Shown here one piece after another: positions 49,401-59,638 of a stretch of 64,000 bases of DNA. The number at the start of each line of letters is the position of its first letter. Positions within the stretch are counted from its first letter, which is position 1. The position numbers and the translations under genes are program-made. The notes under the pieces are model-generated. The model was not told the origin of the DNA and ran no database searches. It worked only from the letters and a program-made list of their open reading frames with translations. Origin of the DNA: Cololabis saira (lineage: Eukaryota; Chordata; Actinopteri; Beloniformes; Belonidae); contig NC_084592.1 in NCBI RefSeq assembly GCF_033807715.1, positions 28,902,419-28,966,418 on the forward strand, written 5' to 3'.

Positions 49401-52400
49401 GGAAACGGGTGGCATTACTTCTTAACTCAGATTGCGATTGCAAACTCGGAATGTATGTTGATGATCGCTCCTGGCGACTGAAGCGAGGTAGGGTATGCAA
49501 GGGGTGCACAGCTTCACGGGGGCCAGAGGTCATTCCAATTAAATCAAATGGGTAAACACCGGGGTTAATCTCCCATCTTTAAAACTCAGGGGGGAATATT
49601 GAAGACACACTAAATGCATTGTCAAAACTGTGAGAATGAAATGCCTTGCAATGTGATTGAGAGTTTTCGCAAGACAGATAAAATTGCAAATATTTCCATA
49701 AGTGATGAAAATGTATTCTACGGAGATGGAAAATACGCTCAGTGTATTGCTATTTTGGTAGCCTGTACAACTTCAAATTTCAACCTCACTTGACTTTTAG
49801 TCACTTGCTAACTGTATGAATCCAAGTAACTTAATTTTTTTTCTTCTCACCAGCTTCATTTTATTTGTTTATATACATCCATTTTTGCATTTCAAACCTG
49901 AAACACATTCCAGATACAGTTGAGGCACTAATGATTTTACCAATGTATAGTATTGGCATTCTTTTCACACTAACAAGAAGGCATCGGGGCATTGAAGAGT
50001 TTCAGTGGTTATTTTGTTCTAGTGTTTCCGCCACCTCAGGTGTCCAATAGTACAGGGTTGTTGTCTATTTTGGATTTTTCATATGAAAACCTCATCGCAC
50101 ATTTTTTACTGAGAACAAGTCAGGACTGCAGGGAAACCACCGCAGTACCAATGTCCTGTTGTTTCTCAGTAATGTGTGCAGTGTGGTTTTGTCTTTATTG
50201 ATAAATGTATGGATGTCTCTGAAAACATGTTGCCTCCCAGGCAGCACGTGTTGTTTTAAAAACAGCGTTCTTTTTATACTTCAATGCAGCATCACAGAAG
50301 AGTAAATTACCTTTTGCCAAGTGCTCTGACACAACCTCATACTATCACCTGTTGCCACAACAGTCTGAGTGCTGCTTTCATCTTTGATTCGCACTAAACC
50401 ATATCCAATTCTTTCATAATAGATCAGAAATACTGATCACATCTGACCAGAATGCACACTCCCACTGTGTGATGGACCATCCTAGATGTGTCTGAGTCCA
50501 GACTTGTCATTGTCACCTCTAGACAAGGTTAACATAAGAATTTTAGACAGTAAAGTTTGTGGCATCTGTGAATGTAGCTCCACACTGCAGTACTTGTCAA
50601 AGGTTCCCCAAAGTATTAGTATTAGTAATATCCTTTGCCCATGGTAATCATTTGCCCTATCAATGAATTGCAGCTCTCGATGGATAATTATTTGAGTGTC
50701 CAGTTTAAGCTTGATTTGTGCTTCTACGTAACAATTATTCATATAGCCTCCTTACAGGACCTACATTGAAGCTTTTATTTATTCTTGTTAGTTGTTGTTT
50801 GTGTCATTGAGTAATTACACTACCAAACTTTAGATCACAATGAAAGTTGTTTTTTTTATGCAGTGTATAGCCAGCAGTTCTGAGCTTCATTTTGTTTACT
50901 TTCTTCTTGTACCACAAGCATGGAGCAACAAAAACATAAATGATGTGAGTTGGAGCTGATGAATACTGAACTACAGTAACTTTTAGTAAAGTTACAACAA
51001 TCTAATTTTCCATTCAGCTTGAAAATGAAAACAAAGAAGTATTGAGAAATACATAGATCAAAATACAATGTAACCAAGCAGAGCAATCGTATTTGTTGAG
51101 GTCCAAATCAACCTGTTACGCAGTTACATTCCTGGAGAGGTGTACGTCAGGCAAGAATTTACCGCTGCGTTGCACAAGCTGCAGATTGCTTACCTCAGCT
51201 TTGTAGCATAGTGATGACTGATGAGGAGGTGACGACTTAGCCATTGGCTAATCAAATCAAAAGTCGATGCCCTCAATCATATGTTTTCAACCAGATTGTA
51301 TATATTTTCATTTTTGATGTAAAGCTGGATATTTTGCCCCCAGTGGTTAGTTGATGGACTGCAACTTTAAGTAAATCTGCATTAGCCTCAATTCTGAAGG
51401 GAAATCATCGGCACTTGCCTGAACCAGAGTATTTGGAGTTTATCCAACAGCTGCACTTGAAGTTGCATATGACTGCAGTGACACAAGAATCACACGGTCA
51501 TTTACTAAAATCACGAGTTCAACAAACATGATTTGCAACTCAACATTCTAGAAATCAGAAGTACTTTATAATTTTGAGATTTACCCCTGAAGTCAGTCCA
51601 ACATACATGATAATAATGCATGTTCATGCATAATTGACTTTCACATCCATCAATAAAATATATTATTATTTAATTTAATAAATAACGGCCATCTACTGGA
51701 TTTTGGTTTAAAAAAAATGTATGTTAAAGACCTGACCTTTTAATCACAACACACACTTGCACGATGTGAAAGGACATCCTGGTAGTGTCTATGAACCTTG
51801 TTTGCTTTCGCAACAAGGTCATCTTGAAAATGTAAACACTACCATTAGAGCCAATAGCACTTATGCATCTTGCAGTGTTTCACCAAGACGTGTCTAGCCT
51901 ATACAGTATATGTATGTGTCTTTCTGCACGGTTTAATGAATGTGAGCGAATGAGCAATGCAGTAAATTATACTTTTTGTGGATCTTTATTTTTATCCCAC
52001 TATTGTGATTGCATGGACCTACATGAAAGTAAAAATGTTCAAAAAAGTCATTCTTGTGAAACTTAATCAGAAAACATGCAGGAGAGAAAAATGAGTCAAA
52101 CTCTGCTAAGCTAACAAGAAAGCAACTGGTAAAACATATCAATCATTTTTTTCACACATTTGTGAACAAGGTGAAGATCTACTCATCTTTGCTGGTCTTA
52201 AGCCACTTTGATACAGAAACTATAGACACATTATAGATCCTCTCTTTATTCTTTCTCCACTGTCCAGCTGTGTATTCAGTGATCCCATGAAGGTATAATA
52301 TTAATCTCCCAGTGTATGCTTTCACAAAGCATTACAGCATTTCCACAACTGAAGATGGTCATTTTGTTCTACTGTCTGGTCCACAGTCAGAGTTCCTTAT

Positions 52401-52629
52401 GTGTCTGATCATGAACTGCTTTATTCAATCAATGCTGAGTAAATAACATAAAAAATGTGTTTTGACCTGATTACTCCACTATGAGCGCAGCAATTAATTA
52501 AAATATGTTATAAAATAGAATTCAACCTAGATAAATTAAAGAAAATGCAGCACCTCAATCTGGAAAATACATGTAAATAAAAACCTAATTAAAAATACTG
52601 TATATGTCAGCAATAAATTTAATGTGAAT
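46481..52629. other. Long stretch without a recognised gene
   Basis: I see no exon with recognisable protein similarity. The 107-codon - strand frame at 48342-48665 is hydrophobic and its last third is Ser/Arg/His-rich; no family fits. The 95-codon - strand frame at 47245-47532 includes 'HKWEAITEV', a faint resemblance to Myb/SANT-like helices in Harbinger proteins, too weak to call. Confidence 0.4.
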
Positions 52630-52639
52630 ACATTCATGT

Positions 52640-53024
52640 GCAGCACGGTGGCTTAGTGGTTAGCACTGTTGCCTCACAGCAAGAAGGTCCCCGGTTCGAC
52701 TCCCAGGCCCGGCAGGGGCCTTTCTGTGTGGAGTTTGCATGTTCTCCCCGTACTTGCGTGGGTTCTCTCCGGGTACTCCGGCTTCCTCCCACAGTCCAAA
52801 AACATGCATATTAGGTTAATTGATGATTCTAAATTGCCCGTAGGTGTGAGCGTGAGTGTGATTGTGAGCATGGTTTGTGTGTCTATATGTGGCCCTGGGA
52901 TGGACTGGTGACCTGTCCAGGGTGTAACCCCTGCCTCTCACCTAAAATGAGCTGGGATAGGCTCCAGCAGACCCCCGTGACCCCGCAAGGGATAAAGCGG
53001 GTAAGATAATGGATGGATGGATGG
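52640..53024 (+). mobile_element. tRNA-derived SINE, copy 2, near-intact
   Basis: It has exact consensus Pol III boxes (A box TGGCTTAGTGG at 52649-52659, B box GGTTCGACTCC at 52693-52703), the same body as the copy at 17133-17518, and a (GGAT)n tail. It is flanked by a perfect 10-bp duplication, ACATTCATGT (52630-52639 and 53025-53034). The intact promoter and duplication suggest a relatively recent insertion. Transcription would be by RNA polymerase III; mobilisation would depend on a partner LINE. Confidence 0.95.
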
Positions 53025-53722
53025 ACATTCATGTTCATGGATCAATTCAATTTTCTGATTTTCTGATGATTTTGCAATATAGCCAGTTCAACCATTCTCT
53101 GCTGGTCCCAAACCAGCTGAGTTCTTTCTGGAGGGTCTTTTGCTTGTTTGTCACTCAGTTAGGGGTCCTGATACTATGCTCTCTCTCTCCACTCCTGTGA
53201 TGCGCCGATTGCTTTGGTCCTCCACATGGAGTTTTCAACCATCCGCACCCTGTTATGCCTTTCCATATGCCAATTCACACAGCATTAGTTTTGCCACTTT
53301 TGTGCCCTGTCTTTTACCCCCAACAAGAGAGATTATTCCTAATAGTGTTTAAATATTAATTATTGCTGTCAAGTGATTTAAAAAAGATTGAGAGATTAAT
53401 TAATTAAGATCTGTATTTAATTAATCTATTTAATCTCTTTTTTAATCTCACCTAAAAATTGCTGAGAAAAGCCCTCAACTTGAGGTGTTTTCCTTTGAAT
53501 TCATTACATTATTGTGGCAGATCACAACATTGATATATGACAATATAAAAAAGTGGCTTTATAAAGTCTTTTTTTTTTTTTTTAACAGACTTGAACAGAT
53601 GCAGTCCTCGCCATTTACGTCCACTGTGAAAGAACATTCGCCAGCCTCTCGGTCGCAGACATGCGCATGCGTGAAGTGCTCTCCTCGAGTTTAGTTTGGC
53701 AAAGAGCATTGCTGTGGCTGGA

Positions 53723-53959
53723 TTAATTGCTAACATCTTTGCTGCTGACGTTAGCCGTGGTTGCGCTCCCGACTGCGTGCTTTGCATTTATGTGGTAGGT
53801 TAAACTTGAGCTGCTTCGGTGGTAAGCAAAGTCCTTTCCACAAAGAACACATATCACTCTACCTTTATCAATGGTGATGTCCGGGCGTTTCGGAAATGTA
53901 AATTCCCCATTCACTGGACCGACAACTTTTACATGCTTCTCTGCTTCTCTGCTACTCAC
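53723..53959 (-). pseudogene. BED-type zinc finger, N-terminus of hAT-like transposase
   Basis: The 78-codon frame starts MSSREAEKHVKVVGP and contains 'VICVLCGKDFAYHRSSSSL' followed by 'TYHINAKHA'. The pattern C-x2-C, an aromatic after the second Cys, then H-x4-H fits a BED finger, the DNA-binding domain at the start of many hAT transposases and ZBED proteins. The frame stops shortly after the finger and the catalytic region is absent, so only the N-terminal portion survives. A domesticated ZBED gene would need downstream exons that are not seen. Confidence 0.75.
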
Positions 53960-54651
53960 CGTTCCTCCCCAGGCCTGTCAGGCTACAATGGGAGCTACCA
54001 GTGTATGGTAAACAAGCCCAAACACAGTGACAGCCAATCAATGTCCACTTCAAGGTGGGACTGACCATTGTTTTCCACCCAAAACACAACCATAAGAATA
54101 CCACCGCACAAACACAGATTTCATATTAAAGGCAACTTACAAACAGAAAAAGTAAAGTTAGAAATTAAAAAATAGATTAAAGGTGACCTATTATGGCATT
54201 TAATGTATATTTTAAACAGGCCTTGAATGTCTTAAAAACAATCAAAAGCTTGTTTTTTCTATTTAAATTAGAAATTCAGCCTCTGGGCCATGTCTCTATG
54301 TTTACCATTTCTAACCTCCTTCTCTATGAGGGATTCTGAGGGGAGGGTGAGGCTATGATAATGAGGCTCTGCGCTGATTGGCTGCCTGAATGACGTGTAG
54401 CAGGGGAGGGCACAAAGCCTTGCTGTGGCAGAAGAGCAGCCGGCTGTGTACACAAAGCTTGTCCCATGCGATGCGAGCATCAGCGACAAAATCAATTCCA
54501 TTGCTTTATTTTCTATTGGACCGTCCTAACTGGCCGTGAGTTTAATGGTTTCAGTGTGGACAGAGAGCGTGCGATGTCACGCAGCTCCACGCGATAGTCG
54601 GACGCTCAAATGCAGTTATGACACAGTGTAAACGACTCCCTGGGATCTTAA

Positions 54652-55711
54652 AAGGAACCCTGGCTATTAAGACATGTAGGTCTTAAAAGATAAATGTTGG
54701 TATCAATTATAACAATGTGATATAAAAAACCTTGTTGATGTCTTCGTTTTTATAAAATTTGAAAATATAATTTAACTCGTAGGTCGCCATTGTTGTTTAC
54801 ATTCTGGGTAGTGACGTCAGACGGTGGCTCCTGCTAGCCCCCGTCCACTGTTTTGACACCCAGAAACAGATGAAAACACAGCTAAACAGGTGACGGCGCA
54901 CCAGAAACACAGATCAAAACACAGCTAAACATTAAGGTGACGGCGCACCTACAAAAAAGTAAAAAAAAAAAAAAAAAAAGTACCGCACCATGAAGCATGA
55001 ACTATAAAAACACCATAAAAGTCAGATAGGCTATGCCCACCCAAACGTGCATCCTACCCGTAGCCGTACGCAGGAGCCTACGCCGTAGCCTACGCTGTAG
55101 CCTACGCCGTAGCCGGCGTAGGCTACAGCGTAGACGGCGTAGCCGTGGCTCTACAGCCTGCAGCGCTCCGCCATCCGCTCTCCGCTCTCGCCGCCGCCGG
55201 GATGGAGACGCCGGTGGGCAGACTTCGCGTCAAATAGGCAAGAACATCTTTATTTAATTTAATGACGCCAGATCTGGCTGGGGTTTTTATTGTAGCATCG
55301 GCTATCTGCTAGTTGAAACTTGTGGTCGGTTAGTCTGTCTGAGTTTTATGGTGTTTTTATAGTTCATGCTTCATGGTGCTGTACTTTTTTTTTTTTTTTC
55401 TTACTTTTTTGTAGGTGCGCCGTCACCCTAATGTTTAGCTGTGTTTTGATCTGTGTTTCTGGTGCGCCGTCACCTGTTTAGCTGTGTTTTCATCTGTTTC
55501 TGGGTGTCAAAACAGTGGACGGGGGCCAGCAGGTGCCACCGTCTGACGTCACTACCCAGAATGTAAACAACAATGGCGACCTACGAGTTAAATTATATTT
55601 TCAAATTTGATAAAAACGAAGACATCAACAAGGTTTTTTATATCACATTGTTATAATTGATACCAACATTTATCTTTTAAGACCTACATGTCTTAATAGC
55701 CAGGGTTCCTT
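54652..55711. mobile_element. 1.07-kb foldback element with ~98% identical arms
   Basis: The arms 54648-55029 and 55335-55715 are reverse complements over about 375 bp with only some seven substitutions plus a run-length change in an A/T tract. The boundaries are TTAA followed by AAGGAACCCTGGCTATTAAG on both arms. The loop of about 305 bp is CG-rich. Each arm also contains a direct duplication of about 40 bp ('ACACAGCTAAACA...GGTGACGGCGCACC'). It resembles a long-TIR, TTAA-specific non-autonomous transposon. Confidence 0.9.
55090..55133. repeat. Perfect 19-bp hairpin in the foldback loop
   Basis: CTACGCTGTAGCCTACGCC is followed by a 6-base loop and its exact reverse complement. It belongs to the CG-rich 'TACGCCGTAG' family also seen at 32.3 and 42.5 kb, and lies at the centre of the larger foldback. 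Confidence 0.9.
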
Positions 55712-55715
55712 TTAA

Positions 55716-55801
55716 ACCCTGAATTACGGTTCTGCGTTAAATCGACGCCTACCCTACACCGTAGGCTCTGCGTTGGTGTAACGCGGAACCATAAATCAGC
55801 C
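55716..55801. mobile_element. CG-rich foldback MITE abutting the large foldback
   Basis: It runs from 'ACCCTGAATTACGGTTCTGC' to 'AACGCGGAACCATAAATCAG', the same termini as at 42472-42600. It shares the TTAA at 55712-55715 with the foldback arm, and TTTA follows on its right. The centre is short ('CCTACCCTACACCGTAGG'). Confidence 0.75.
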
Positions 55802-55952
55802 TTTAGTTCCCTGAAGGAAGAACGGGTCACCTCATCTTCATACTAACACTTCTTTACTCCGATTCCTCATCATTTCATTTCTTATGTTACAAGACAAATG
55901 AATCATGTTAACTGTAAAGAAATCACAACACTGAATGTTCACAAATAGCAAC

Positions 55953-56063
55953 TTTATTGTTAAAAAATAACATTTATGCACTATTGCTGGCTCAAGGAAG
56001 GACCGTGCATTTCTTCTGAAGGTGTCGTACATAAAACAACTTCAGGTGCATTGCTTGGAAGAT
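55953..56063 (-). pseudogene. Candidate terminal exon and poly(A) signal of the TTAA element's gene
   Basis: On the - strand a good acceptor (TTTATGGTTTCAG) ends at 56064. The following frame runs 27 codons from 'LPSNAPEVVLC' to 'GPSLSQQ' and a stop at 55981-55983. AATAAA follows at 55958-55953. The arrangement is that of a last exon. No domain is recognisable and upstream exons were not identified, so the product is unknown; transposon-encoded protein is the simplest reading. Confidence 0.4.
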
Positions 56064-56883
56064 CTGAAACCATAAACAGAAAAAAATGTATTACTAATAG
56101 AGCTAAATACTTAGCCCATGCAAAGATCATACTTGTAGACACCGCTGTACCGTATGCACCGTACCGCTGACTCGTGTGCAGTTGCCCGGTCCGTACTGTT
56201 GGTACTGATCCTTTTATGAGGATAAGTGTCAATTCAAAACCAAATTTTTACTGTCACTCGTTGTTCAAACAGCCACACGATACACCGCTTCGAAACAATG
56301 GCGGAAGCTCTGGCCGGCGGAGTTAGTTGTGGCCGTGGTTTCATGCAGCGGAGGCCGACCGAGGCGTAGTTTGCATTTTGCTTACATAACGAAAATGCGC
56401 AAATCTGAACGGCTCGTAAAAGTCACATGACACTGGACGGCTCATCCGGGCGGCTGTACAGACCCTGAAGAATTTGGTTGGTTTCCTCCTCTGAGTTGGC
56501 AGGCTCAGGGGAGACCACTTCATATATGTTAAAGCAAGAAAAAACTTGCTTTTCATAATAGGTCCCCTTTAAGCGATTAAAAAACATAACTCGCTAAATA
56601 TGCCTGTAATTAATTAATCGCAATTAATACGCTAATTTGACACCGGTAATATAAATATCAACTTCCAATGTGTTGCAGCCCTGAAAAGCAAAGTTACGTA
56701 ACTTATACAACCAGGGAAAGAAACTATTTAGATGAAAAATCTCTTTTTCAAGTGTGCTGTGATTTGAGGATGCATTTCCCTGGATTAGCCATCATGAAAT
56801 CCACAAAAGACCCTCAATCAGTGCAAATATTGTTGGCCCTTGGACTTTAAAATCTAAAAAAGGAAAAGGGAATGTATTGTTTC

Positions 56884-57028
56884 TGGATGGATGGATGGAT
56901 GGATGGATGGATGGATGGATGGATGGATGGATGGATGGATGGATGGATGGATGGATGGATGGATGGATGGATGGATGGATGGATGGATGGATGGATGGAT
57001 GGATGGATGGATGGATGGATGGATGGAT
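56884..57028. repeat. (TGGA)n microsatellite, ~36 units
   Basis: An uninterrupted GGAT/TGGA tract of about 145 bp. The same unit forms the SINE tails elsewhere in the window, but no SINE body adjoins it. Confidence 0.98.
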
Positions 57029-57446
57029 ATGTGAAACTTCACAATCTATCAACAGATATAGGAGTCCATGGGTCCGTTTCACAAAGCAGGTTTAGTGAAA
57101 ACTCTGAGTCTGTTAACCCTGAAATGAGGGAAACTCTGAGTTTTCTGTTTCACAAAGGGAGGTAACTCAAACCAGAGAAAGAGAGGTAACTCTAGCCTGT
57201 TTCACAAAGAGAGGTAACTTAAGCTCTCGGTCAGTTACCGTAGTAACAGACTCTCTGAACCTAACCTGGTCGGGACCAGGTTTATCTCAATGAACCTGGA
57301 GTTTCTCTGCGTCTCCTCCTCTTTCAGAGACACACGCACATTTGATTTCCTCATTCATTCAGTCAGTAGGCGAGTTTTGGCGAAGTTCTGCCGTCTGTCA
57401 TTAAAAACAGAGTCAGTATATATATTAAAAGTCCATTGTCACGAAC

Positions 57447-57506
57447 ATGGCATGTCCTTTTGATGAAGACACAATTGATGAAGGTGCAGAATTAATGCGC
57501 AGATAA
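57447..57506 (+). pseudogene. Start of a HARBI1-like nuclease, stopped after 19 codons
   Basis: The short frame matches the usual N-terminus of fish Harbinger transposases (acidic 'PFDED' start) and ends in TAA at 57504-57506. Related residues resume in another frame. The catalytic DDE region is absent, so the gene is dead. Confidence 0.65.
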
Positions 57507-58519
57507 TTAAATATTTGTCGGGAGATGGTTATCAGACCGCGTAATACATTACATAGTCTAATTACAGGCAAAGCAATATATGTTAATCCTTTATTTGTTA
57601 TAATTTTGATGATTGAATTGTTTAATGATTTCATAATATATTCTGATTTTTTGAGATTTTTTATTTGGGGTTTTCATAAACTGTGAGCCATAATCTTCAA
57701 AATTATAACAAATAAAGACTTGAAATATCTCACTTTGCATGTAGTGGGAAATAATATTTGTTTCACCTTAATTTGAATTTACTACGAATTAAGTTTTGCA
57801 ATATATTCAAATTTTCCGACCTCCACCTGTATATTATTCCATAAATAAATAAGAGCATAATATGTGTCTGTATTGGTTCAATACGGAACGCAACTTTTGA
57901 TTCCCAATTACGGAACAATTCCGTATTTCAAGGGACGGGTGGCAAGCCTACATAAACCTGTCCAAGCCATCAAAGACTTCCACAGGATAGCAGGTGAATG
58001 ATGTAGAGATCTGTTAAATTAATTTTATATTATTCTGTGCTGCGGTGTTACTCTTTTTTCGAAAAACATGTTCAAATTCGCCGTTTTCGCGCATTAAAAT
58101 CTCTTATTCCCTTCGGGTGAAAAAGGACACGGCGTGAAGTATGTGGATCTTCAGCAAATGTTAAATAAAGTCAAAAAAAAAAAAAAAAAAGTATGTGGAA
58201 TCATGTTGTCGCCCGTTGCCAGGTGAATCGTTGTATCAGGGCTCTATAGATACTGGCTTTTGATAGTTGTGGCGCACGCGCTTAACTCCAGGTGAAACTA
58301 CTTAGGGCCCGATTTACTAAGATCCTAAATAAAAAGTACTAAATTGCGTGTGCACTGAAAAAGTTTGCGCGTGCTGTTGTTGTGTGTTTTGCGGGTGATC
58401 AACTAAGATTGCGTGCGCAATTGATAACAGGTGCAAACAGCAGTATTTAAATGAGGTGTTGCGCGTCTTACGGTTTGCGGCGCAAACTTTTGCGCCATGG
58501 AGAGTCTGGATGGAAAGCA

Positions 58520-58590
58520 GGATATAGTCGCAAGCGCAAAATGAAATTTGACGAGTTGGAGTTAGAGATATTAGTGGAAGAGGCAAATTG
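58520..58590 (+). pseudogene. Myb-like protein N-terminus of the nested Harbinger, interrupted
   Basis: The + strand frame gives 'GYSRKRKMKFDELELEILVE' and then EAN before a third insertion at 58589. Basic-then-acidic helix composition fits the Myb/SANT-like DNA-binding partner encoded by Harbinger elements. The best ATG (58497) is in a different frame, so a frameshift is also present. Confidence 0.5.
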
Positions 58591-58996
58591 TTGTGCCGTA
58601 TTCAGCACCCCTGCCGTGAAAAGCACCCCCTTGTATATTCAATGATAAGTAGACCAAGAAAAAAAACAACACACTGACACTTCAATATATTTATATATAC
58701 ACACTCACACAAACACATACTTAGGAGTTTATATTATATATATTTACAAATATTATGGAAGACAACACAGTAAGCAGGCTATTAATTAATGACATCAATA
58801 ACCATTTACCCGATTTTTGTTATCTGTGACTGTGATTGTGGGAAAGTATGACTATTGTGGAATCCATGAGCGCATTTAAACATGAATCATTAACACAAAA
58901 CTGGACGCTAAACAGAACGTGACACGGAATGAGAATATCATTTTTGTCAGACGAGGGGGTGCTTTTCACGGCAGGGGTGCTGAATGTGGCACAACA
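58589..58996. mobile_element. Third-level 0.4-kb MITE with 46-bp inverted ends
   Basis: Left end TGTTGTGCCGTATTCAGCAC and right end read inward TGTTGTGCCACATTCAGCAC continue as inverted repeats for about 46 bp with three mismatches, including 'CCCTGCCGTGAAAAGCACCC'. The interior is AT-rich with no coding capacity. The superfamily is unknown: I see no target duplication. Confidence 0.85.
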
Positions 58997-59638
58997 CCGG
59001 GGTATGAAGACTGCAGAACAAGTATAGGCGCACAATGAGAAACACTTTTTTCTCCATGAAAACACGTGATTTATTTATTATCACAAATAAAAAAATGAAT
59101 GTGCCTCCTGTGGCAACCTTTTGCTGAATAATACTCGATTTAACATTCAAATAAAATATTTCTCCTTTTGCATGTGGAGATTAGCACCTTCCTTTCGAAC
59201 GTATTAAATACAGACGCAATCACAATCCCCGCAAAAACTTTCAGGCTTGGTAAATCTCATTGCGTGTGGTAAATGGACATATTTGCATTTTCCCCTCCCA
59301 GTATTTAGCGATTTCTGGCGGGTACGCCCCGTATTGATTATTCATCAGGGCAAAAGTACTAAATGAATAGCGTGTGCTATTTTGCTCATTTGAGAGGCGC
59401 AGTCCTCTTTGCACGCTGTTAGTAGATCAGCTTGCACATTGGTTTGCGGGTGCTGTCAAGTTTGCACACGTTTTTACACACGCAAACCTTTAGTAAATCA
59501 GGCCCTTAGAGTTGAGTAAATTAACTCAAATCCGCTGTTCTGGAACCGAAAACTCAGAGTTTCCGATCTCAGAGTAGATTAACTAAGAGTTCAGGATTAG
59601 ACTCAGAGTTTGTTGAACCTGCTTTGTGAAACGGACCC

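Larger units (their letters stand above)
54181..56568 (-). mobile_element. TTAA-flanked DNA transposon (piggyBac/Kolobok-like) inserted in the hAT element
   Basis: TTAA flanks both ends (54177-54180 and 56569-56572). The termini are inverted: AGGTGACCTATTATGG on the left and, read inward on the right, AGGGGACCTATTATGAAAAG. A candidate terminal exon with polyadenylation signal lies on the - strand at about 55953-56063. The central part is displaced by a second TTAA-bounded foldback (54652-55711) and a CG-rich MITE. I cannot decide between piggyBac and Kolobok because no catalytic domain is recognisable. Confidence 0.8.
53365..56644 (-). mobile_element. hAT-like element with BED-finger exon, split by a TTAA element
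   Basis: The left end is GCTGTCAAGTGATT and the right end read inward is GGTGTCAAATTAGCG. Both ends are followed by AT-rich subterminal repeats ('TTAATTAAT', 'TTAATCTC', 'AATTAATCG'), a layout known from hAT elements. On the - strand near 53723-53959 is a BED zinc finger exon. Nothing of the DDE/hATC catalytic part is visible. A 2.4-kb TTAA element at 54181-56568 is inserted near its - strand 5' end. No clear 8-bp duplication was found. Confidence 0.65.
58305..59505 (+). mobile_element. Second Harbinger-like element nested in the first, TTA duplication
   Basis: The termini are GGGCCCGATTTACTAAG and, read inward on the right, GGGCCTGATTTACTAAAGG, flanked by TTA at 58302-58304 and 59506-59508. 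A 3-bp TTA/TAA duplication is diagnostic of PIF/Harbinger. Subterminal sequence is rich in 'TTTGCGCGTG' and 'TTTGCACACG'. The left half carries the start of a Myb-like protein (RKRKMKFDELELEILVEEAN) that is cut by a third element. No nuclease is encoded. Confidence 0.85.
57070..59638 (+). mobile_element. Harbinger-type transposon relic, split by a nested element
   Basis: The ends are GGGTCCGTTTCACAAAGCAG on the left and the identical sequence read inward on the right, continuing with 'CTCTGAGT' words. Near the left, ATG at 57447 opens MACPFDEDTIDEGAELMRR and a premature stop, then 'VIRPRN' in another frame: the beginning of the nuclease protein typical of fish Harbinger elements (HARBI1-like). 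The rest of the nuclease is lost. A second element (58305-59505) is inserted in the right half. Confidence 0.85.

Noticed and set aside
56792..57165. 'GWMD' and 'SIHP' open frames on both strands
   Set aside because: They are translations of the TGGA microsatellite.
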